From CAZVYJ01 sp964631565 (lineage in GTDB: Bacteria > Planctomycetota > Phycisphaerae > SM23-33), in assembly GCA_964631565.1 (NCBI GenBank), contig CAZVYJ010000026.1, positions 1 through 39,694 of the forward strand: DNA of 39,694 nucleotides, in the 5' to 3' direction. Both the position numbers and the translations under genes were made by a program. Positions 31,662 through 39,664 of the stretch are shown here, one piece after another. How positions within the stretch are numbered: position 1 is the first letter of the stretch; each line of letters starts with the position of its first letter. The notes below the pieces were generated by a model that saw only the letters and a list, made by a program, of their open reading frames with translations, was not told the DNA's origin and made no database searches.

Positions 31662-32741
31662 ATGTCGTTGTTATACAAGGAAGACTGGGACCAGGCCATG
31701 CAGCGCTACCGGGCATGGTGGCAGGGTGAAATCATTGACCGCTGCGCGATGTCCGTCTGGGCGCCGCGCAAGAACCCTCCGGCCGTCTCCCGCCCGCCGG
31801 AACCCGAAAAGGACGAGGAAATCTGGACCGACCTGGACTACATATCCGCCTGCCGCGAGTACGATTGTTCGCGCACATTCTTCGGCGGCGAAGCCCTGCC
31901 GCTCTGGAACGGCGGCTATCCGGGCAACAAGACTCAGGCCGTCTTCATGGGATGCAAAATCACGCTGAACCGCCAGACGGGCTGGATTGAACCGCTGCTG
32001 GCCGACAGGCCGCTCGAAGACATCTTCGACATAAAGCTCGACGAGAACGAGCCGCACTTCCAGTTCGCCCTGAAACTTCTCCGCCACGGGGTGAAACAGG
32101 CGCGAGGCAAAAGCCTTGTCGCAACCGGCGCGTTCGGCGGCTGCGGAGACACGCTCGCGTGGCTTCGCGGAACGGAGCAATTGCTTATCGACCTTGTCGA
32201 GCGGCCTGAAGTGGTCCGCGACGCCGAAATCTACCTGATGAAGATGTGGTGCGAAATCTTCGACCGGTTCTACGAGATAGTCCGCGATGTTAACCAAGGG
32301 TCGGCCGGCTGGTTCTGCCTCTGGTCGCCGGGAAAATTTTACGCGACACAGAACGACTTCGCTTACATGATATCGCCCAAAATGTTCCGCGATATTTTCC
32401 TGCCGGCGCTGGAAATCCAGACGGAATTTCTAACACACTCGATCCACCACGTCGACGGCGTGGGCAACTTCAATCACATAGATGCATTGTGCGAACTGCC
32501 GCGGCTGAACGCCCTGCAGATACTTCCCGGCGCCGGCAAGCCGGGCGTGCTGCACTACATGGACGTCCTGAAAAAGGTCCAGGCGAAAGGCAAGGGCCTT
32601 TACATCTCCGTGCCGCCCGAGCAGGTCCGGACCGCACTTGAAAACCTTTCCGTGAAGGGCTTGTTCATCGACACATTCGCCAAAACCGAGGACGAGGCTC
32701 GCGAGCTTCTGAAAAAGGCCGAAACATGGTCTAAAGACTGA
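31662..32741 (+). CDS. URO-D-like fold protein (corrinoid methyltransferase type)
   Basis: A 359-residue cytoplasmic TIM-barrel protein of the uroporphyrinogen decarboxylase/MtaA-CmuA superfamily. True URO-D active-site residues are not seen. The C-terminal half carries the characteristic HSIHHVDGVGNFNHID segment (near residue 256) and LHYMDVLKKVQAKGKGLYISVPPEQV, common to family members annotated as trimethylamine- or methanol-corrinoid methyltransferase relatives. W28/W29 and an aromatic-rich N-terminus are typical of planctomycete versions. The start ATG is supported by AAAGGA 8 bases upstream. The methyl donor is unknown. A second, divergent-type member lies at 35.2-36.3 kb. Confidence 0.72.
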   Translation: MSLLYKEDWDQAMQRYRAWWQGEIIDRCAMSVWAPRKNPPAVSRPPEPEKDEEIWTDLDYISACREYDCSRTFFGGEALPLWNGGYPGNKTQAVFMGCKITLNRQTGWIEPLLADRPLEDIFDIKLDENEPHFQFALKLLRHGVKQARGKSLVATGAFGGCGDTLAWLRGTEQLLIDLVERPEVVRDAEIYLMKMWCEIFDRFYEIVRDVNQGSAGWFCLWSPGKFYATQNDFAYMISPKMFRDIFLPALEIQTEFLTHSIHHVDGVGNFNHIDALCELPRLNALQILPGAGKPGVLHYMDVLKKVQAKGKGLYISVPPEQVRTALENLSVKGLFIDTFAKTEDEARELLKKAETWSKD

Positions 32742-32811
32742 CATCGCAATAATATGGTTTCGACCCCTGATGTAAATACGGACAAATCCCGATACAAAGC
32801 CCATACATCGT

Positions 32812-32839
32812 TTGACAAACCCGTTCCAGCCGGTAAGAT
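32812..32839 (+). promoter_or_regulatory. Promoter of the APH-fold kinase gene
   Basis: A perfect TTGACA (32812-32817), a 16-base spacer and TAAGAT (32834-32839) lie in the gap after the URO-D-like gene, giving a leader of about 61 nt. Confidence 0.55.
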
Positions 32840-32906
32840 GCAAGTATCCGGCGTTTCTTGTTCTATAGGGATTCAACGCGATTCCTGAAGAGTCGCTTGA
32901 CCGCTC

Positions 32907-33941
32907 ATGGCGAATGGTTACGAAAAATTTGCCGCCGAGGAACTGGCGATCTGCCTCAGCCACTATGACCTCGGCATCATAAAGAAGATACAGGAATTCC
33001 CCCGCGGTTCGCGGCGGGCGCCCAAGGTGGTCATCGACGCCCAGAAAGGCAAGTTCCTTTTCAAACGCCGGGCCAAGGGTAAAAACGACCTTACCAAAGT
33101 CGCGTTCACGCACCAGCTCCAGCTGTCGTTGGCGCAGCAGAATTTTCCGCTGCCCCACCTTATCGGAACCCGCGACGACAACAACTCGCTGCTCGTGTAC
33201 GAAGACAACATATACGAGCTTTTCGAATTCATTTCCGGCGGCAGCTACGACGGCTCGCTGGACGCGACGATGAGCGCGGGCAGGGTTCTGGGCCTCTACA
33301 ACAAGCTGCTCAGCAGTTTCCGCAGCGATTACATGCCGCCCACCGGCAGCTATCACGACGCCAAGGCCATTCATCAGGCCATCCGCAACACCGTAAGCTC
33401 GCTGCCGATCGAGACGCGGCCCTCGACTGAAGAAATATCGCAGACCGTCGAATATCTCGAGACGGCCTACAAGCAGTGCGCCGCCGAGGTCAACGCCCTC
33501 GGCCTGAAAGACTGGCCTCAGCAGATAGTTCACGGCGACTGGCATCCGGGCAACATGCTGTTCCGCGACAAGACCGTGGTCGCCGTCATAGACTACGATG
33601 CGGCGAGGCTTCAGCAGCGGGTAATCGACCTGGCGAACGGTGCGCTGCAGTTCTCGATTATCGGCGGGGGCGAAGACACTTCCAAATGGCCGGCGTACGT
33701 GGACATGGCCCGTTTCAAGCGGTTCGTCATGGGATACGACTCGGTCAACGTGATATCAAAACGCGAACTGCAGTCGATTCCGATGCTGATGTGCGAAGCG
33801 ATGATCGCCGAGGCAGTCCTCCCCATTGCCGCGACGGGAACATTCGGGCGAATCGACGGATTCCCCTTCCTGCAGATGATTCAGCGAAAAGTGGCCTGGG
33901 TCATCGAGCACAAGGACGAACTCAATTCTGTTCTGAGTTAA
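32907..33941 (+). CDS. APH/homoserine kinase II-like phosphotransferase
   Basis: A 344-residue protein with the aminoglycoside-phosphotransferase/choline-kinase fold. The catalytic loop is H209-G-D211-W-H-P-G-N216 and the metal-binding DFG-like motif is IDYDAA (D229/D231). The N-lobe has a lysine-containing strand (GKFLFKRRAKGKND) for ATP. Length and the loose N-lobe resemble homoserine kinase II and spore-coat CotS-type relatives more than drug-resistance enzymes; the substrate is not known. No ribosome-binding site is obvious before the ATG. It has its own promoter at 32812-32839, so it is independent of the preceding URO-D-like gene. Confidence 0.8.
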   Translation: MANGYEKFAAEELAICLSHYDLGIIKKIQEFPRGSRRAPKVVIDAQKGKFLFKRRAKGKNDLTKVAFTHQLQLSLAQQNFPLPHLIGTRDDNNSLLVYEDNIYELFEFISGGSYDGSLDATMSAGRVLGLYNKLLSSFRSDYMPPTGSYHDAKAIHQAIRNTVSSLPIETRPSTEEISQTVEYLETAYKQCAAEVNALGLKDWPQQIVHGDWHPGNMLFRDKTVVAVIDYDAARLQQRVIDLANGALQFSIIGGGEDTSKWPAYVDMARFKRFVMGYDSVNVISKRELQSIPMLMCEAMIAEAVLPIAATGTFGRIDGFPFLQMIQRKVAWVIEHKDELNSVLS

Positions 33942-34078
33942 CACGAGTCACTCAGTCGGCAATGTGGTATTCCGGGTTTTCTCCCCCTTCATCACCGTTC
34001 ATATTTTAAAAACCTTTTCCTTCCTGACCGGTTGTATTCCGTTTGCCTGCTGCGACTTGAATATGGACAGACGGTTTA

Positions 34079-34094
34079 TGGCAGCACGGCCGCA
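34079..34094 (+). promoter_or_regulatory. Possible sigma-54 promoter of the PEP-CTERM protease gene
   Basis: TGGCAG and CCGCA are arranged as GG-N10-GC, the spacing required by sigma-54 (consensus TGGCAC-N5-TTGC). The -24 half is good and the -12 half is weak. In some bacteria PEP-CTERM genes are controlled by sigma-54 and the PrsK/PrsR pair, which makes the match more interesting. The same bases lie in a hairpin (GTTTAT with ATAAAC, 34074-34100), so the call is tentative. Confidence 0.3.
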
Positions 34095-34173
34095 ATAAAC
34101 GCTCAGTCCGCACCGCAGTTTCATGACGGCTGGGGCGGATTTGTAACCGCAGCCCGAAAGGGAGGTTATTTGC

Positions 34174-35097
34174 ATGAGAGAGGTATCCCTGTATCGCCGG
34201 TTTGTTCTCGTGTTGTGCCTCGCAATGGCTCCTTCGCTCTGCCGGGCCGGCACCATTGTCTCGGGTAAGACATACGCAGCCTACGACGCCGCGATGGCCG
34301 GCATTGACGTCCTCGACGCCGTGGGCAAAATAACGTGGAGCGGCGGGTACGCATCGGGGACATACCTTGGAGCCGGCTGGGTTCTGACCGCAGCCCATGT
34401 CGCAGAAAGCTCGACGACCTTCAGTTTCACCATCAATGGAACGAGCTACTTTTCATCGGCGGTCTACGTCTACGACGAGTGGACCGGCGACGCCTCAAAA
34501 GGCAACGACATAGCCTTGATATATCTTGGCGATGTCGATATAGACGCATCAACCGTCCTGCTGTATTCCGGCGCGACGCAGAGCCTTCTCAACCAGACTG
34601 TCTACCTTTCCGGATACGGCAAGACCGGAACGGGCAGCACGGGAGCGACGTCATCAGGGGGAACGCTGCATGCCGGCGAGAACCTGCTTGAAAAAACCGG
34701 GGGCAGCATGCCCTTCACGGACTATGACGCATCGATTCTCCTGTTCGATTTCGACAATCCGCTCGTCAGCAGCGACGGTTATCCGTGGAGCTCGGATACG
34801 GCGCTGGAATACGAATACATGATAGCCCCCGGCGACAGCGGCGGCGGTGCGTTTGTCTATGTGGACGGCCGGTACCGGCTAATCGGGGTCAATTCGTTCC
34901 TGCTCGCCTTCGACGGCGCCACGGACGCAGACTACGGCGACGTCGGAGGGCTGACTTCCGTTACGGACTATACGGGCTGGGTTCAGACCGTCACCGGGAT
35001 AGATTTCACGACAGTGCCCGAACCGGCTTCCATTGCAATCCTGTTCGTCGGCATGCCGGCCGTTTTGCGAGGACGAATGAATCGGCGGCGACAATAA
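34174..35097 (+). CDS. PEP-CTERM anchored trypsin-like serine protease
   Basis: A 307-residue exported protein. Signal peptide: residues 1-25 (RRFVLVLCLAMAPSLCRAG). The chymotrypsin-fold domain (about 48-270) has the complete triad H75 (GWVLTAAHV), D112 (GNDIALI) and S222 (GDSGGG). The C-terminal tail from V281 is a PEP-CTERM sorting signal: VPEP, a hydrophobic helix (ASIAILFVGMPAVL), then RGRMNRRRQ. Exosortase is expected to cleave near the PEP motif, and the protein is then probably anchored in the envelope. Length and the RRx tail are typical. GGGAGG lies before the ATG. The exosortase gene is not in the window. The 230-base leader holds hairpins and a possible sigma-54 site. Confidence 0.92.
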   Translation: MREVSLYRRFVLVLCLAMAPSLCRAGTIVSGKTYAAYDAAMAGIDVLDAVGKITWSGGYASGTYLGAGWVLTAAHVAESSTTFSFTINGTSYFSSAVYVYDEWTGDASKGNDIALIYLGDVDIDASTVLLYSGATQSLLNQTVYLSGYGKTGTGSTGATSSGGTLHAGENLLEKTGGSMPFTDYDASILLFDFDNPLVSSDGYPWSSDTALEYEYMIAPGDSGGGAFVYVDGRYRLIGVNSFLLAFDGATDADYGDVGGLTSVTDYTGWVQTVTGIDFTTVPEPASIAILFVGMPAVLRGRMNRRRQ

Positions 35098-35100
35098 ACC

Positions 35101-35134
35101 AAAAACGCCGCCGGCCCGTGTTGGACCGACGGCG
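35101..35134 (-). terminator. Intrinsic terminator of the second URO-D-like gene
   Basis: On the minus strand CGCCGTCGGTCC pairs with GGGCCGGCGGCG (12 bp with two weak pairs), enclosing a 5-base loop, and is followed by TTTTT. It lies 28 bases after the stop codon. The convergent protease gene ends only 3 bases away on the other strand and may share it. Confidence 0.8.
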
Positions 35135-35162
35135 CTGAGGTCTAATCCGTATCTTCAGAAGT

Positions 35163-36260
35163 TTACTTGTATGTGCCGAGTTCCAGGCCGCGGTCATGGA
35201 AGAATTTGTAGGTTTCGTACTCAACCTGGTTCGGAATGCTGTGGTCGCTGTGCAGTATGTAGCCGCTGCCTTTCATGACGATGGGCAGCTTGCTCTGGAG
35301 TTCCGCCTCGATAGCCTTTCGGTCGTTGGCCACCATCGTCCGCACGTCCATGCCGCCCATGAAGCTCAGCCTGTCGCCGAACTTCTGCTTCAGCCTGCGG
35401 ACGTCCATGCCGGCCTTGACCTCCATGGCCTGGAGGCAGTCCAGGCCGGCCTCGATAAGCCCCGGCACCAGCGGCTCGATGAAGCCGCATGAGTGAACCA
35501 TCACGGGCAGGCCTTTTGACTTCGCGAAATCGAACGTCTTTTTGTGGGCCGGCCAGATGATGTCCTTGTACATCGCGGGAGACATGAAGGGCTTCTCCTT
35601 GAAGCCCATGTCCTCGAAATACCATATGCCGTCCGGCAGCCCTTCTTCGGCGAAGAGAATCTCGAACAGGTTCATGGTCAGCTCGGAAAAAACCTTCACC
35701 ATGTCGCGGACCCAGTCGGGATCGAGCACCATGCCCATGAGCATGTATTCATGCCCGCAGACGGGATGCATGCACTCGAAAACGTTGATAGCGGCTGCGT
35801 AGAAGAACAGGTCCTTCTCGGCGCACTTCTTTTTGATCCGGCGGTATTCTTCGAAATTGATTCTGTCTCGATAGCGGTTTTCATCGACCAGGTACGGGCG
35901 GACGTGCTCTTCCCACGTCGCGCGGTCCTTTACGAGAAAATCGACATGCTCCGGCGTGCCGGCCTTGTTTTTCCACCAGCGAAGCAGCGCCCCGTTGGCG
36001 TCGCGGACAAGCTTGGTTTCCTCGGTTTCTTCGACTATTTCGTCCACATGATCCAGGTTGGCCTTAACCACATTCAGAGGCCAGAACCCCTGCATGTCCA
36101 GATTGAAATGGTCGTCAGGCAACTCGCCTTCCTTCATGTGTCCTTCGTCGCACCATTTCTTGAGGGTTTCCGGCCAAAAACCTTCATATACGGCAACCCG
36201 GTCTACCGGCTCGCGTTTCAGGATTCGCGCAACTCGCTCCCTGCTGGTCAACTCCGCCAT
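35163..36260 (-). CDS. URO-D family methyltransferase-like protein with HSCG zinc motif
   Basis: A 365-residue TIM-barrel protein of the URO-D superfamily, corrinoid methyltransferase branch (MtaA/CmuA/MtbA-like). Residues near 249-252 are HSCG in the family motif VMVHSCGFIEPLVPGLIEAG; His and Cys here are the zinc ligands that activate the thiol methyl acceptor (for instance coenzyme M) in MtaA. The tail has GGMDVRTM and ADEL-type QSKLPIVMKGSGYILHSDHSIPN. The conserved N-terminus TSRERVARILKREPVDRVAV is typical. Start: ATG at 36260 is chosen because GGAG lies 6 bases upstream; GTG at 36272 is upstream of that. It may methylate a corrinoid or thiol; no corrinoid-binding protein is adjacent. 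The terminator follows at 35101-35134. Confidence 0.82.
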   Translation of the reverse strand: MAELTSRERVARILKREPVDRVAVYEGFWPETLKKWCDEGHMKEGELPDDHFNLDMQGFWPLNVVKANLDHVDEIVEETEETKLVRDANGALLRWWKNKAGTPEHVDFLVKDRATWEEHVRPYLVDENRYRDRINFEEYRRIKKKCAEKDLFFYAAAINVFECMHPVCGHEYMLMGMVLDPDWVRDMVKVFSELTMNLFEILFAEEGLPDGIWYFEDMGFKEKPFMSPAMYKDIIWPAHKKTFDFAKSKGLPVMVHSCGFIEPLVPGLIEAGLDCLQAMEVKAGMDVRRLKQKFGDRLSFMGGMDVRTMVANDRKAIEAELQSKLPIVMKGSGYILHSDHSIPNQVEYETYKFFHDRGLELGTYK

Positions 36261-36383
36261 CATTATCTCCACTGCTCACTGCTGCAAAACCATGAAAACA
36301 TTTCCAACACACAAGCTCACGGGTATACACCACTTGCAGGCATAATCAAAGATTAATATCGCGTTTTCGCCAATTAACCTTTT

Positions 36384-37598
36384 TTACAGCCTGAGGGCCT
36401 TCCTGAGTTCGGCGACCTTGTCGGTCTTTTCCCAGGTGAAAGCCGAGCCTTTTCGTCCGAAGTGGCCGTCGTGGGCGGTTTCCGTATAAATAGGCCGCAG
36501 CAGATTCAGATGCGTAACTATTTCATTCGGCTTGAGGGGGAATATATCCCTGACGGCCTTGGCGACCTTTACTTCGTCAACCACGGAAGTGCCCTTGCAG
36601 TTAACCAGCACGCTGACCGGGTCGGCGACGCCGATAGCGTATGAAAGCTGGACTTCGCAGACGGCGGCCGCCTTTGCGGCGACAACGTTCTTGGCGATGT
36701 AGCGGGCCATGTAGCTGGCTGAACGGTCAACCTTGGACGGGTCCTTGCCGCTGAACGCCCCGCCGCCGTGCGCGCCGCGCCCGCCGTAGGTGTCCACGAT
36801 AATCTTTCTGCCGGTCAGTCCGGTGTCGCCGTGCGGGCCGCCGATTACGAACTTGCCGGTCGGATTGATGTGGAACTTTATGCGATTGTTCCAAAGCTGC
36901 GGGGCCTCGGCCATCACTACGGGCTTGATTACCTTTGCGATGAGAATTTCGCGAGCCTTGTCCGACATCGCATCCGTGCGAGGGTTCACCACCTCTTCGG
37001 TGTGCTGGGTCGAAAGCACGATAGTATCGATGCGGCTGGGGCCTTTATCGATGTACTCTATGGAGACCTGGCTCTTGCCGTCAGGCCTCAGCCACTTGAT
37101 CTCGCCGCTCTCGCGGGCTTCGCTCAGCCGGGCTGTCAGGTGGTGCGCAAGCTGGATGGTCATCGGCATAAGCTCTTTTGTTTCGCTGCATGCGTAGCCG
37201 AACATCAGGCCCTGGTCGCCCGCGCCCTGCTCCTTGCCCTTGCCGGCCGTCACGCCGCGGGAAATGTCCGCGGACTGGCTGTGAAGCGTGCGAATGACGG
37301 CACATGAGCGATAATCGAATCCGGTTGAAGGATCGTCATAGCCTATCGATTTGATGGTCTGGCGGGCGACTTCTTCAACATTCTGCAGGGCTTTCTCGGC
37401 CTTTACATTATGGACCGTCACTTCGCCGGCAAGCACGACCAGACCGGTGGTTACAAGCGTCTCGCAGGCCACGCGGGCATAGGGGTCGTGTTTCAGCAGG
37501 CTGTCCAGCACGGCGTCGGATATCTGGTCGGCGACCTTGTCTGGATGACCTTTTGTAACGGACTCACTCGTGAACAGATGTTTATTCGGACTTAACAT
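36384..37598 (-). CDS. metK: S-adenosylmethionine synthetase
   Basis: A 404-residue enzyme that makes SAM from methionine and ATP. Motifs: GHPDK at 17-21 with H18 and metal-binding D20, GAGDQGLMFGYA (125-136), the P-loop-like GGRGAHGGGAFSGKDPSKVDRSA and the C-terminal HFGRKGSAFTWEKTDK. Length is normal. GGAAG is at the proper distance before the ATG. The 5' region (37599-37816) holds a sigma-70 promoter but no recognisable SAM riboswitch fold. It supplies the methyl donor for the SUMT domain of the cobA-hemD gene among others. Confidence 0.96.
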   Translation of the reverse strand: MLSPNKHLFTSESVTKGHPDKVADQISDAVLDSLLKHDPYARVACETLVTTGLVVLAGEVTVHNVKAEKALQNVEEVARQTIKSIGYDDPSTGFDYRSCAVIRTLHSQSADISRGVTAGKGKEQGAGDQGLMFGYACSETKELMPMTIQLAHHLTARLSEARESGEIKWLRPDGKSQVSIEYIDKGPSRIDTIVLSTQHTEEVVNPRTDAMSDKAREILIAKVIKPVVMAEAPQLWNNRIKFHINPTGKFVIGGPHGDTGLTGRKIIVDTYGGRGAHGGGAFSGKDPSKVDRSASYMARYIAKNVVAAKAAAVCEVQLSYAIGVADPVSVLVNCKGTSVVDEVKVAKAVRDIFPLKPNEIVTHLNLLRPIYTETAHDGHFGRKGSAFTWEKTDKVAELRKALRL

Positions 37599-37660
37599 TT
37601 CGCTTCCTTCCTTGTACCGGTTCCGGATTCAACAAAGGTCAGGCAAGATTTAAACGGGGT

Positions 37661-37689
37661 AGTCTAGCAATATCCCCCCCGCCATGCAA
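37661..37689 (-). promoter_or_regulatory. Promoter of metK
   Basis: On the minus strand TTGCAT (37684-37689), a 17-base spacer rich in G and TAGACT (37661-37666) lie before metK, giving a leader of about 55 nt. Three or more consecutive G blocks in the spacer (C-run 37674-37680 on the plus strand) are unusual. Confidence 0.5.
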
Positions 37690-37760
37690 TCATGAATAAG
37701 GTTCTCCACAACGAGACAATCCGGCTGCCGATTCCAGCAACCATTGAAACCACAATAAAT

Positions 37761-37790
37761 TTGACACGCAGAGCCGGTGGCAGGGAAAAT
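37761..37790 (+). promoter_or_regulatory. Candidate promoter of the lipoprotein gene
   Basis: Perfect TTGACA (37761-37766) is followed after 18 bases by GAAAAT (37785-37790). The transcript would begin near 37797 and carry GGAGGCAGGAAAG before the ATG at 37817. Confidence 0.4.
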
Positions 37791-37816
37791 ATGCTGGAGG
37801 CAGGAAAGCGGCAGCA

Positions 37817-38290
37817 ATGAACGAACCTGATCGGCAGAACAAAACGATGTTTTCTTCGATACTAAACACACGAACCTTTCTGACAGTGCTGTGTTTCGCA
37901 GTTGCTTCGGTGTTCATCGCCGGCTGCCGCCACACGGAGCACTCCTATAAATCGACCGTTAATTATTCCTCGGAAGAACTGGCTGAGATGGAGAAGGCGG
38001 TAATTGATGAGGGCCATCAGCCGTGGCGGCTGGATCCGTTCACCACAGCCTGCTTCACACTGGCTGAAGTTCTCGTCAATAAATATGAATTCACGCATGA
38101 AGAAGCCTCCGCCATCGCAGATGACAAAGCCAACTGGATACTTCACGATACGAAGTCCTCTCATTGGGATGCCGACTGGTCGCACGGCGACATGAATGCG
38201 CAAACAGAACTCGCCAACTCGAAGTCCGGCTACCAATCCGGCATATGGTATTGCCGGCAAATCGTCGTCCAGAAGAAGACGACCCCCTGA
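37817..38290 (+). CDS. Lipoprotein of unknown function
   Basis: A 157-residue exported lipoprotein. After a basic N-region and a hydrophobic segment (residues about 19-35), the lipobox I34-A-G-C37 gives the acylated cysteine. The mature domain of about 120 residues is charged and rich in Trp and His, with no motif I know. It contains YSSEELAEMEKAVIDEGHQPWRLD and a conserved-looking SHWDADWSHGD segment that could bind metal. The start could also be the ATG at 37847, which gives a shorter and more normal signal peptide, but the ribosome-binding site favours 37817. It is divergent from metK. Confidence 0.7.
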   Translation: MNEPDRQNKTMFSSILNTRTFLTVLCFAVASVFIAGCRHTEHSYKSTVNYSSEELAEMEKAVIDEGHQPWRLDPFTTACFTLAEVLVNKYEFTHEEASAIADDKANWILHDTKSSHWDADWSHGDMNAQTELANSKSGYQSGIWYCRQIVVQKKTTP

Positions 38291-38804
38291 TCAAATTCGA
38301 AATGAACATGCACAAAACTGTGGCTGAAAGTTTGTGAAAAAATTTAAGCAGCCGCATCGGGTCATTTGCGACTGCTTAGAGTTATCCGTGATAAAAACCG
38401 GGATCCCAACCCTGTGCATCCAGACCCACCCGTGGGCTCGAAAAGCAGCGATTGGCGGCAATCACTGCTGATATCTGCTGCAAACCAAACCGTATCTTCT
38501 TGATGACAATTAAAATTGCCGAAGCCCACGTCCCGGTTAATTTCACATCCAACCGAAAGACTGATGGGCAAACCTCGTGCCAGAAAAACAGAAATGTCGA
38601 AAGTATGTTTTTCCGTTCGCTGTCAGCCTGAATACCCGCCAAACAGGGCCGTCTCGCGACCATAACCGGCCCGTCGCAACTTTCCCGCGATGCCTGACAT
38701 GCCGACCGCTGCACATTTCCTGTTCAGCCGCGATGCAGAAAAGTGCAGGCCGGCCGCGAACCGCGAACTGAAAACATCGCCGTCATTTTGCCCACGAATG
38801 AGCA
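38291..38804. other. Gene-free region
   Basis: These 514 bases hold the stem-loop at 38334-38378 and nothing else that I can support. Short minus-strand frames around 38362-38714 lack ribosome-binding sites and match no family; their mixed composition suggests either decayed coding sequence or plain spacer. Confidence 0.6.
38334..38378 (-). terminator. Stem-loop with T-run, minus strand
   Basis: TAAGCAG/CTGCTTA with inner CGCA/TGCG (one mismatch) forms a stem at 38345-38378, followed on the minus strand by AAATTTTTT. It may terminate transcripts from the gene at 38805-39467, about 430 bases upstream, or read as a plain hairpin for the plus-strand lipoprotein gene. Confidence 0.4.
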
Positions 38805-39467
38805 TCATATCTTGCTGTCCGACTTGTCCTGCCCGGCGATAAATTCGATATCGGCATCCACGTACCTTTGCCATCGCACCAGTTCGCGTTTGATGCGCCG
38901 CTGGCCGAACAGGAACGCCGAAATCGCCTCCCATGCGAACACCCACGTTCCAATCTGCACGCCGTCCAGCAGAAGCTGGAATGTCAGCCCTTTCTCGCGA
39001 AGTCCGCCCGCCAGGTTGAAGCAGACCAGCAGAATCGCAGCCATGCACAGAAACATAAGCGCCTCGCGCCGCAGCCTTCGCAGGCGGCGAAGGATTATCT
39101 TGGTGACGAAGACGAAATAGTTCTTCAAACCTTCCCGAACATGCGACTCCTTGTCCGTATCAACGAGATGCGCCGGTATCGACAGCACCAGCTTGAGCGG
39201 AAACCGCAGCGGAATGTCGTGAGCGCAGTCGTTAAGATATTCCCGCAGGTCCGGAGCTATGTCGCGGCGTTTGTACGGCGACGGGTCCCACTCGTTGAAG
39301 ATGGCCTCGTAGCTGCTCACCGCAACTTCAACGCGGAAAGCTCCGGTCTGCGGGTCTTTGGTGTACATATCAAGATGAAAAACCCGCCCGGGTTCGGTCT
39401 TGTGATTATTCGGCCGGTCGTGAAACCGCTCCGACGAGGCATTCTCAGACTGTTTTATCATATCCAT
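38805..39467 (-). CDS. Conserved two-helix membrane protein of unknown function
   Basis: About 220 residues. The N-terminal half is soluble, with a VFHLDMYTKDP start and the block EWDPSPYKRRDIAPDLREYLNDCAHDI. A very basic turn (RRLRRLRRE) precedes transmembrane helix 1 (LMFLCMAAILLVCFNLAGG), and helix 2 (GTWVFAWEAISAFLFG) is followed by QRRIKRELVRWQRYVDADIEFI. The pattern WD-P-...-two helices-R-x-WEAIS recurs in a widespread family of hypothetical bacterial proteins; I do not know its function. The start is set at the ATG 39467, with AGGGGATGGA upstream; a further ATG lies at 39461 and a TTG at 39503. It is monocistronic as far as can be seen. Confidence 0.7.
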   Translation of the reverse strand: MDMIKQSENASSERFHDRPNNHKTEPGRVFHLDMYTKDPQTGAFRVEVAVSSYEAIFNEWDPSPYKRRDIAPDLREYLNDCAHDIPLRFPLKLVLSIPAHLVDTDKESHVREGLKNYFVFVTKIILRRLRRLRREALMFLCMAAILLVCFNLAGGLREKGLTFQLLLDGVQIGTWVFAWEAISAFLFGQRRIKRELVRWQRYVDADIEFIAGQDKSDSKI

Positions 39468-39556
39468 ACAAATTCCATCCCCTGCTGAACAGATATAAGT
39501 CAAATCAATGGTCTTCCGCCATTAATCATTTTAACACAATATCTTGAAAACAGCCG

Positions 39557-39664
39557 CTAACCTGCTTTCTGCTGCTGCCGACGGCGGCTTTTCTGCGGGC
39601 TTGTGCCGTAATGCTTTTTGAACAGACGGGAAAAATAATAAGAACCTATCCCAAAAACTTGATT
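39557..39664 (-). pseudogene. C-terminal remnant of an AraC-family regulator
   Basis: The minus strand encodes 35 residues up to a TAG at 39557-39559: GIGSYYFSRLFKKHYGTSP, then QKSRRRQQQKAG. This is the second helix-turn-helix of the AraC/XylS DNA-binding domain (compare SYFSRxFKKxxGxSP). The frame is cut off by TAA at 39665-39667 just upstream. The reading frame that should lead in, coding the first helix-turn-helix, is not recognisable to the window end, so the gene is broken or shifted. Window end prevents seeing the rest. Confidence 0.65.

Noticed and set aside
34021..34173. Cyclic di-GMP (GEMM) riboswitch before the PEP-CTERM gene
   Set aside because: The GAAA-type hairpin near the ribosome-binding site is present, but the conserved receptor core and CACGCAAAGCC-like segments are absent.
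37599..37816. SAM riboswitch upstream of metK
   Set aside because: No SAM-I, SAM-II or SAM-III core (for instance the GA-rich K-turn and conserved helices) could be found; only a promoter and a short leader are supported.
38362..38714. Minus-strand frames of 69 and 110 codons
   Set aside because: No ribosome-binding site, no family resemblance and overlapping alternative frames; treated as non-coding.
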